From SM23-73-3 sp964580215 (GTDB lineage Bacteria; Zixibacteria; MSB-5A5; SM1-73), in NCBI GenBank assembly GCA_964580215.1, contig CAZOJT010000058.1:1-17143 (forward strand): a stretch of 17,143 nt of DNA. The letters are read 5' to 3'. Shown in pieces: positions 6,513 through 11,453 of this stretch; positions within the stretch are counted from its first letter, which is position 1; each line of letters begins with the position of its first letter. The notes below the pieces were generated by a model. It was not told the DNA's origin, did no database searches, and worked only from the letters and a program-made list of their open reading frames with translations. The translations under genes and the position numbers were made by a program.

Positions 6513-6606
6513 GTCACCCTGAGCGAAGTCCTGCACCTTCTTGGTGCAGGGCTAAGCGAAGGGTCTCCTGAGATTCTTCCCCCGCCAAAGGCGGGATCAG
6601 AATGAC
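6513..6606. repeat. Repeat family A, copy 2, with nested hairpins
   Basis: It begins GTCACCCTGAGCGAAG and ends GATCAGAATGAC like copy 1, but contains two extra hairpins: CCTGCACC/GGTGCAGG (about 6530-6550) and CCCGCC/GGCGGG (about 6580-6594). The second recurs at 7257-7274 and near 7887-7900, so small palindromes seem to insert into larger ones. Confidence 0.7.
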
Positions 6607-6619
6607 AGAACGAGCGTAG

Positions 6620-6702
6620 GTCAAGCATGTCCGAAGGACTGCTTGACAAAAAAGAGTTGTCAACCACCTCATTTGAGCCAAATGGCCTTCGGGATGGTTG
6701 AC
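6620..6702. repeat. Repeat family C, full bipartite copy
   Basis: Hairpin I (6620-6647) pairs GTCAAGCA with TGCTTGAC and GTCC with GGAC, with one bulged T. After a short A-rich spacer, hairpin II (6659-6702) pairs GTCAACCA with TGGTTGAC and holds a TTCG-capped inner stem. It ends 25 bases before the next start codon. Confidence 0.85.
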
Positions 6703-6727
6703 CTACAAAATTAAAGGAGGTGTTACA

Positions 6728-7072
6728 ATGCCAGAGAAGTCGAGCCATAAGAAGGCGAAAGCAGAAGCTGCGGGCAAGAGCGGAAGAAAAGAGGTTCGTA
6801 TCAAGGGGGGACGGCGCGTTGACGCAATGACCAAAAAGAAAGCAACAGAGGTAGAAAGGGGCGGAAGGAAACAGCTTGAAAAAGCGGCAGGGCGGCTTAA
6901 GGCGTCTGGGAAATCTCAGAAAGTTCTGAAGACCCCGACTAAGTCGATGCCCAAAGCACGCGAAGCAATGCGTAAGGCCCGAGTATCAGGGACGGTGCGC
7001 AACCTGGCGGGCACAAGACGTTCATATGTTCCAAAGTCACCAAAGGCTTCAGGTGGAAAACGAAGGAAATAG
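6728..7072 (+). CDS. Small, extremely basic protein, probably nucleic-acid binding
   Basis: A 114-residue protein from the ATG at 6728, which follows AAAGGAGGTG at good spacing. I count 23 Lys and 15 Arg against 8 acidic residues, so a third of the chain is strongly basic. It is also rich in Ala, Gly and Ser. There is no hydrophobic core, signal peptide or membrane segment. The centre has two weak helices (TEVERGGRKQLEKAAGRLKA and KAREAMRKARVSG), then a flexible basic tail ending GGKRRK. This composition is like histone H1-type or other DNA-compacting proteins and some ribosome-associated factors. The function is an inference from composition only. It is flanked on both sides by family C palindromes. 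Confidence 0.85.
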   Translation: MPEKSSHKKAKAEAAGKSGRKEVRIKGGRRVDAMTKKKATEVERGGRKQLEKAAGRLKASGKSQKVLKTPTKSMPKAREAMRKARVSGTVRNLAGTRRSYVPKSPKASGGKRRK

Positions 7073-7083
7073 CACTCTTGTAG

Positions 7084-7163
7084 GCCAAGCATGTTCTTTA
7101 GGACTGCTTGACAAAACACGAATCGTCAACCACCCTTAGGGTGCACCCTTCGGGATGGTTGAC
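7084..7163. repeat. Repeat family C, full bipartite copy
   Basis: Hairpin I at 7084-7112 (outer arm GCCAAGCA, slightly diverged) and hairpin II at 7125-7163 with a shortened interior, right after the basic-protein gene. Confidence 0.8.
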
Positions 7164-7179
7164 CTACAAAGCTTGGTGC

Positions 7180-7274
7180 GGACAGCCACAAGGGCTGTCC
7201 CTACGATTCGACCTGCGTCCGTGACGCGTAGGGACAGGGCTTGTTGAGCTTGCGAAATCCCGCCATGGCGGGAT
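7180..7274. repeat. Repeat family D, copy 1, with an 18-bp palindrome
   Basis: GGACAGCC/GGCTGTCC hairpin (7180-7200), then CTACG, and the inverted CGTAGGGACAGGGC (7227-7240). It ends with the perfect palindrome ATCCCGCCATGGCGGGAT (7257-7274). The same parts occur in opposite order at 9375-9433. Confidence 0.75.
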
Positions 7275-7278
7275 CCCC

Positions 7279-7362
7279 GTCCAAAAGGACTGCTTGACAA
7301 GAAAGAATTGTCAACCATCCTTCGGAATGAATCCTCAGGACAAGCCCTTCGGGATGGTTGAC
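7279..7362. repeat. Repeat family C, copy with half of hairpin I
   Basis: Only GTCC-AAAA-GGACTGCTTGAC of hairpin I remains (7279-7298). Hairpin II (7310-7362) is nearly identical to the copy at 5869. The family D element appears to have replaced the missing left arm. Confidence 0.8.
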
Positions 7363-7376
7363 CTAAGGAACTCAAA

Positions 7377-7497
7377 GCTCGGTTGAAGGTGGCGATGCTC
7401 GTATCGATACTCGATGTTAGAAGCTCGAATCAAGATACTTGAATTACGAGCATCCAGCTTCGAAACCAAGCTTCGTTACGAGCCTCGCCAACGATAA
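7377..7497. repeat. Repeat family B, copy 2 (121 bp)
   Basis: Ungapped match to 5736-5856. In this copy GATGCTCGTA and TACGAGCATC, and also TGGCGA and TCGCCA, are perfect inverted repeats, so the unit could fold into one long hairpin. Confidence 0.85.
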
Positions 7498-7502
7498 CGG
7501 TC

Positions 7503-7528
7503 GTCAACCATCCTTCGGAATGGTTGAC
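7503..7528. repeat. Repeat family C, minimal hairpin II
   Basis: The shortest form: GTCAACCA, CCTTCGGAA, TGGTTGAC. It lies six bases after family B copy 2, close to the arrangement at 5856-5869, and 32 bases before the next ATG. Confidence 0.8.
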
Positions 7529-7560
7529 CTACAAAGCCATTTAAAAAGGAGGTATCCGGT

Positions 7561-7830
7561 ATGAAATTAAACGTAAAAGCTTTTGCGCTTACCTGTGCAA
7601 TAATCTGGGGACTCGGACTTTTTCTAATTACCTGGTGGATTATTGCGTTTGAAGGAGCGACCGGCGACACTACCTTTATCGGTCGGGTCTATCTTGGCTA
7701 TTGTATTAGTCCATTAGGTAGCCTCATAGGATTGGTTTGGGCGTTTGTAGATGGACTTATCGGTGGTGCGATTTTCGCGTGGTTATATAATCTAATTACC
7801 ACACGCACTTCAAGCACAAAGGAAGTGTAG
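7561..7830 (+). CDS. Small holin-like membrane protein
   Basis: An 89-residue hydrophobic protein with AAAGGAGG before the ATG. Residues 8-29 form one membrane helix (Trp-rich end, ITWWII). Residues 47-79 form a second long hydrophobic region with two helix-breaking Gly pairs, so two or three membrane passes are possible. A short polar loop containing EGATGDTTFIGRVYLGY joins them, and the tail TTRTSSTKEV is polar. Proteins of this shape are often annotated as bacteriophage holin, but nothing phage-like lies nearby, so a lysis role is not supported here. It stands alone between palindromic repeats. Confidence 0.8.
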   Translation: MKLNVKAFALTCAIIWGLGLFLITWWIIAFEGATGDTTFIGRVYLGYCISPLGSLIGLVWAFVDGLIGGAIFAWLYNLITTRTSSTKEV

Positions 7831-7834
7831 TGAG

Positions 7835-7920
7835 GTAGGTCGGGCTACCGTAGGTTGCCCGACAACGTCGGTGTCGGGTAGCTCATCCCGCCAGAGGCGG
7901 TGGATCGCAACCCGATCTAC
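7835..7920. repeat. Repeat family E, copy 1
   Basis: The ends GTAGGTCGGG and CCCGATCTAC pair with one mismatch, and inside are CGGGTAGC and a CCCGCC-AGA-GGCGG hairpin. A related unit is at 11165-11266. Both directly follow a stop codon. Confidence 0.75.
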
Positions 7921-7940
7921 AGAACTGGATGATCGCCTTG

Positions 7941-7962
7941 CGCCACTGTATGTGAAGTGGCG
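7941..7962. repeat. Inverted repeat before the HD-domain gene
   Basis: CGCCACT and AGTGGCG pair around an eight-base loop. A 10-bp palindrome CGGTTAACCG (7979-7988) follows, touching the ribosome site AGGAGGG (7991-7997). Together they could be an operator or translational control site. Confidence 0.5.
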
Positions 7963-8004
7963 GGAGTTGAACTGAAACCGGTTAACCGACAGGAGGGATA
8001 GCTT

Positions 8005-8829
8005 ATGATAAGAAAACCATTCTTGCTAAGAATCTTTGACGCGGCCAACATGCAAAGATGGAACGATAAGATTCGTCCCGTAGAGCTCAGGGAACTGGAC
8101 AAGCAGGCACACAAGATGATAATCGCGTATGTGCTAGGCAAGTGTGAGGAAGAGAAGAGCAACGAGGGGCTCGACTGGATACGAATCATAGAATGGGGGA
8201 TTTTCGAATTCCTACAGAGGCTTGTTGTTACTGACTTGAAGCCCCAGCTGTTCCACAGAATCGAGGAGGATGCTGGGAAATACAAAAAGTTGAACGCATG
8301 GGTGTATAATCAGATCAAGTCAGACATACTCCCGTTGGGCGGTGAATTCTGCAGTCGGTTCAAGAACTATCTCTTTGACACCGGCGAAGATTTGAACAAA
8401 ATGGTTCTGCGAGCTGCCCACTTCTATGCATCGAAGTGGGAATTTGACATAATCGAACGCGCCAATCCCGAGGGTTACGAGATAGTGGAAATCAAGAATC
8501 GGCTGCGAAAAGAGCAGGAAAAAATCTACGATTTGGAGGGAATACGACGATTGGCTCTATACTCAAACCTTCAGGATTTCGTGAACCTTTGCGGAGAACT
8601 CAGGTTTCAAGTGAGGTGGAGTCACTTCCACATGGTACCTCGGACATCTGTTCTCGGCCACATGCTCATTGTCGCTTTGCTGTCCTATCTGTTCTCGTTG
8701 GAAACTAACTCGTGCTCAAAGAGGTGCCGGAACAACTACTATCGTGGACTTTTTCACGACCTCCCGGAAGTCCTTACGAGAGATGTCATTGATCCTGTGA
8801 AGCGGTCGGTCGAAGGCTTGACGATTTGA
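8005..8829 (+). CDS. HD-domain (YfbR-like) phosphohydrolase, N-terminal part, frameshifted
   Basis: The frame gives 274 residues and stops early. A long N-terminal region with no recognised fold (residues 1-200, beginning MIRKPFLLRIFDAANMQRW) precedes an HD domain: RWSHFHM, His219 in GHMLIVALLSY, and His251-Asp252 in FHDLPEVLTRDVIDPVK. The last motif closely matches the HDASEVLTGD-type motif of YfbR 5'-deoxynucleotidases. Just after SVEGL the frame runs into TGA, but one inserted base there would read on as D-DLIGEYERE into the frame that continues to 9197. The start has a strong AGGAGGG site. This may be a broken gene or a one-base sequence error; the intact form would be about 397 residues. 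Confidence 0.8.
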   Translation: MIRKPFLLRIFDAANMQRWNDKIRPVELRELDKQAHKMIIAYVLGKCEEEKSNEGLDWIRIIEWGIFEFLQRLVVTDLKPQLFHRIEEDAGKYKKLNAWVYNQIKSDILPLGGEFCSRFKNYLFDTGEDLNKMVLRAAHFYASKWEFDIIERANPEGYEIVEIKNRLRKEQEKIYDLEGIRRLALYSNLQDFVNLCGELRFQVRWSHFHMVPRTSVLGHMLIVALLSYLFSLETNSCSKRCRNNYYRGLFHDLPEVLTRDVIDPVKRSVEGLTI

Positions 8830-9197
8830 TCGGAGAGTACGAGCGAGAAGAATGGGAAGCCACAATAGCGAAACTGATTCCGTCGGATTGGAACGGCGAG
8901 ATGAAAATGTTCACGGATCCAGAATTCAAGAGCCTCGTCACTATCAATGGGCAGACAGAAGAGAAGACATCGGATGAAATTACAAAGAGCTTCAATCAAG
9001 ACTTGTACAATCCGGTGGATGGCGCTATAGTTCAGGCAGTGGACAGTCTTTCTGGCTTCATCGAAGCCTGTTTGACCCTGGACAACGGTATTCGAAACCC
9101 GGCACTTGAGCAAACTAAACAGAAACTGATAGACAAGCACAAGGATGCCTCCATCGCGGGCATAGATTTTGGGCAGATTTACAAGGATTTCCTATAG
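8826..9197 (+). pseudogene. C-terminal part of the HD-domain protein, out of frame
   Basis: A 123-codon frame that overlaps the end of the preceding ORF and lacks a ribosome site. It supplies the expected continuation: EYEREEWEATIAKLIPSDW, then IVQAVDSLSGFIEA, whose Asp is the likely last metal ligand of the HD domain. Without this part the upstream product would lack a complete metal site. It is best read as one gene (8005-9197) with a one-base deletion near 8820. Confidence 0.75.
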
Positions 9198-9288
9198 TTG
9201 CCTTCAGATCACGAGGTTCTCCCAGGTGGGGTCCTCCGCAACCCAGGTAAGAAAGAGGTGACTGGCAGCACCATTCGTGGAGACACCA

Positions 9289-9374
9289 ATGAACATTCTT
9301 GGCATATCTGGCACTCCCAGAAAGAATGGTAATAGTGAAATTCTGCTGCAGTATGCTTTGCGTCCAGTCGAGGG
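9289..9374 (+). pseudogene. Truncated flavodoxin-fold NAD(P)H oxidoreductase
   Basis: The first 28-29 codons are typical of the NADPH-dependent FMN reductase / iron-sulfur flavoprotein family: MNILGISGTPRKNGNSEILL, where SGTPRKNGNS is the FMN phosphate-binding loop. The frame then enters a family D palindrome at 9375 and nothing resembling the rest of the family (usually 180-250 residues) follows. It is a 5' fragment cut off by, or now joined to, the repeat. Confidence 0.75.
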
Positions 9375-9433
9375 CGTAGGGACAGGGCTCGTCCCTGTCC
9401 GCATTATGGACAGCCATAAAGGCTGTCCCTACG
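9375..9433. repeat. Repeat family D, copy 2 (59 bp with terminal inverted repeats)
   Basis: The 11-bp ends CGTAGGGACAG and CTGTCCCTACG are perfect inverted repeats. Inside are two hairpins, GGACAGGG/CCCTGTCC and GGACAGCC/GGCTGTCC. It sits exactly where the flavodoxin coding sequence ends. Confidence 0.85.
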
Positions 9434-9440
9434 GCAATGG

Positions 9441-9468
9441 CAAGTTTCGGGATGGTTGACCTACAAAA
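9441..9468. repeat. Repeat family C, right half of hairpin II
   Basis: TTTCGGGATGGTTGACCTACAAA matches the right arm and 3' flank of the other copies, but the left arm is missing. Confidence 0.7.
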
Positions 9469-9531
9469 CTTTGAGATAGATGAAGAAAGAATCGGGTGCA
9501 TGCAATTATTTTCAAATAGAGGAGGGTCGAT

Positions 9532-10584
9532 ATGCTTAAAGATATTTTAGAGATAACATTTCTCCAGAACAGCGTTTTGGATTATCTAATTTTCCTTGCG
9601 ACTCTTCTGGTTGGCATTCTTATCGTTCGAATAATCAAAAACATCATCCTAAGCCGTCTTAAAGCATGGTCAAAGAAAACTGCTACCACCATAGATGATT
9701 TTTTGATTCGTATCTTTGAAAAGACACTGCTCCCCTTAGTTTATTTCGGTGTTTTTTATTTGGCTACGCGCAGTTTAACTCTAAATCCCACCTTGACTAA
9801 AATCATTGACGTTTTGGGAGTGATTCTCTTAACCATCTTTGGCATCCGCTTTGTGGTGGCAATAATCAGGTATGCACTTGAGACTTATTGGTTAAAGAAG
9901 GAAAAAGATGAAGCCAAGGAGCGCAGTGTCAAAGGAATACTTACAGTAATAAAGGTGATCATCTGGGGCATCGGTATTACTTTTCTTTTAGATAATTTAG
10001 GCTTTAAAATTTCTACTGTAATTGCAGGTTTGGGCATTGGCGGTGTAGCAGTTGCTCTTGCCGCTCAGGCGATTTTAGGGGACCTTTTCTCCTACTTCTC
10101 CATCTTGTTTGATCGTCCGTTTGAGGTTGGCGATTTTATCATCCTCGATGATTATTTAGGAACCATCGAACATATTGGCATAAAGACCACGCGAGTTCGC
10201 AGCCTGGGTGGAGAGCAATTGGTGTTTTCTAACGCCGACCTTACCAATTCCCGTTTGCGCAACTATAAGAGAATGGATAAGCGCCGCGTGGTCTTCAAAT
10301 TAGGGGTTACCTACCAAACTACCCTGGAACAGGTAAAAGAAATACCGGGAATAATCAAAAGCATCATAGAAAATACTCCTGATACAGTTTTTGACCGTGC
10401 ACATTTCTTTTCCTATGGAGATTTCAGCCTTGTCTTTGAGACAGTTTATTATGTGATGAGCCGGGACTACAATAAGTATATGGATATTCAGCAGGAGATT
10501 AACTTTGCAATAAAGGAAGAGTTTGAAAAACGCGGGATTGAGTTTGCTTATCCCACCCAAACATTGTATTTGAGTAAAACATAG
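9532..10584 (+). CDS. MscS-family mechanosensitive ion channel
   Basis: A 350-residue small-conductance mechanosensitive channel protein, which opens under membrane tension to release solutes during osmotic downshock. Five membrane segments can be placed near residues 17-36, 66-85, 92-113, 133-154 and 160-182. The last is the pore-lining helix with the Gly/Ala pattern GLGIGGVAVALAAQAILGD, followed directly by the family hallmark FDRPFEVGDFI (193-203) of the beta domain and then the cytoplasmic vestibule. E. coli MscS has 286 residues and three segments, so this is a longer member with two extra N-terminal helices. GAGGAGGG precedes the ATG. It is a single gene with palindromic repeats at both sides. 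Confidence in the family is high. Confidence 0.93.
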   Translation: MLKDILEITFLQNSVLDYLIFLATLLVGILIVRIIKNIILSRLKAWSKKTATTIDDFLIRIFEKTLLPLVYFGVFYLATRSLTLNPTLTKIIDVLGVILLTIFGIRFVVAIIRYALETYWLKKEKDEAKERSVKGILTVIKVIIWGIGITFLLDNLGFKISTVIAGLGIGGVAVALAAQAILGDLFSYFSILFDRPFEVGDFIILDDYLGTIEHIGIKTTRVRSLGGEQLVFSNADLTNSRLRNYKRMDKRRVVFKLGVTYQTTLEQVKEIPGIIKSIIENTPDTVFDRAHFFSYGDFSLVFETVYYVMSRDYNKYMDIQQEINFAIKEEFEKRGIEFAYPTQTLYLSKT

Positions 10585-10591
10585 CCTGCGG

Positions 10592-10619
10592 GTCAAGCAT
10601 GTCCGCAGGACTGCTTGAC
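10592..10619. repeat. Repeat family C, hairpin I only
   Basis: GTCAAGCA-T-GTCC, loop GCA, GGAC-TGCTTGAC, eight bases after the mscS stop and 17 before the next ATG. Confidence 0.85.
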
Positions 10620-10636
10620 AAAATTTGACTTTAATT

Positions 10637-11161
10637 ATGAATTCAAAATTCTTAATTGCATTTATAGTCTGTTTAGCAGGTTACGTTTTTCATACTGTAA
10701 TCCATTTATTTGAATACAAAGGATATAAATTTGCCAAATCAAAGACATTAGAAACTGTCTTAACAATAATCATTTTCATTGGATATTTTGGATGGGGTCT
10801 TATGATTTCTTCAGATCCAGTTAAGATGAACATATCAAATCATGTCGCAATACCTTTGGGTTTGTTAATTGGGTTGACCGGATTTGTAATACTTATCTTG
10901 TCCGTCAAAGCGAAAAAGGGATTTGATGAGTTGGACCATCTTGTTACCACGGGAATGTATTCTAAGATCAGAAACCCCATGTATTTTGGCATTATTCTTA
11001 TCCACATTGGTTTTCCAATTGCCGCAAGAAGTCTTCTAACTTTGATTTCCGCGATAATATGGATACCATTGATATTCACATGGAAATATTTGGAAGAACA
11101 GGATTTAGAAAAAAAATTGGGAGCGGAATATTCTGAATATAAGAAAAGAACCATGTTTTAG
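10637..11161 (+). CDS. Isoprenylcysteine methyltransferase-like membrane protein
   Basis: A 174-residue integral membrane protein from the ATG at 10637 (a TTG at 10625 would add four residues). It has four or five hydrophobic segments (about 4-22, 38-58, 72-92, 112-150). The C-terminal half has the ICMT/PEMT-type signature: HLVTTGMYSKIRNPMYFG, where the usual R-H/N-P-x-Y motif binds S-adenosylmethionine, then LEEQDLEKKLGAEYSEY near the end. Bacterial members methylate varied lipids or small thiols and the substrate cannot be told. No Shine-Dalgarno is visible. The gene is AT-rich compared with its neighbours, which hints at separate acquisition. Confidence 0.85.
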   Translation: MNSKFLIAFIVCLAGYVFHTVIHLFEYKGYKFAKSKTLETVLTIIIFIGYFGWGLMISSDPVKMNISNHVAIPLGLLIGLTGFVILILSVKAKKGFDELDHLVTTGMYSKIRNPMYFGIILIHIGFPIAARSLLTLISAIIWIPLIFTWKYLEEQDLEKKLGAEYSEYKKRTMF

Positions 11162-11164
11162 CTT

Positions 11165-11266
11165 GGTAGGTCGGGCTACCGTCCGGACGTCCATCGCTCT
11201 GGGCACAGGTTGTCCGGCACAAGAGAATGTCGGGTAGCTCGCCAGATGGCTCGCAACCCGACCCAC
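11165..11266. repeat. Repeat family E, copy 2
   Basis: It begins GGTAGGTCGGGCTACCGT like copy 1 and contains GTCGGGT/ACCCGAC. The middle differs, holding its own GTCCGGACG-like palindrome. Confidence 0.7.
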
Positions 11267-11287
11267 TGGGCTAAGGGGAACAGGAAG

Positions 11288-11350
11288 GTCAAGCATGTCC
11301 TTTAGGACTGCTTGACAAAAAGAGTAATCAGATGGCCTTCGGGATGATTA
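11288..11350. repeat. Repeat family C, bipartite copy with compensatory changes
   Basis: Hairpin I (11288-11315) is standard. Hairpin II has changed arms, TAATCA (11325-11330) and TGATTA (11345-11350), in place of TCAACCA/TGGTTGA. Two C-G pairs have become T-A on both sides, so the stem is kept. The CC-TTCG-GG cap is unchanged. Confidence 0.8.
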
Positions 11351-11412
11351 AACTATCAAAACTTATGCTGAAATCGTTATCAAAAGTTGTTGTTTTAACG
11401 AATAATAAAATA

Positions 11413-11429
11413 GGACAGAAAAACTGTCC
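11413..11429 (+). promoter_or_regulatory. Inverted repeat in the nrdJ leader
   Basis: GGACAG-AAAAA-CTGTCC, 24 bases before the GTG start and just upstream of the ribosome site GAGGAGGG. It could be an operator or mRNA hairpin. It does not resemble an NrdR box, and no cobalamin riboswitch is visible here. Confidence 0.4.
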
Positions 11430-11453
11430 GATATAGAAAGTGAGGAGGGAAAG

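Noticed and set aside
5634..7528. CRISPR array
   Set aside because: Repeats are of several families, irregularly spaced and separated by genes; there are no uniform spacers and no cas genes.
7561..7830. Prophage remnant because of the holin-like protein
   Set aside because: No other phage gene or attachment site is seen, and such small membrane proteins occur widely outside phages.
8815..8830. Programmed ribosomal frameshift in the HD gene
   Set aside because: No X-XXY-YYZ slippery run or downstream structure; a simple one-base deletion explains it better.
5869..11350. Family C palindromes as integron attC sites
   Set aside because: The GTTGACC and GTCAACC ends do not fit the attC core consensus, and no integron integrase is visible; the hairpin-before-gene layout is only similar in outline.
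11366..11453. Cobalamin riboswitch or NrdR box before nrdJ
   Set aside because: The gap is too short for a cobalamin riboswitch and lacks the B12-box motif; the GGACAG/CTGTCC repeat does not match the NrdR consensus.
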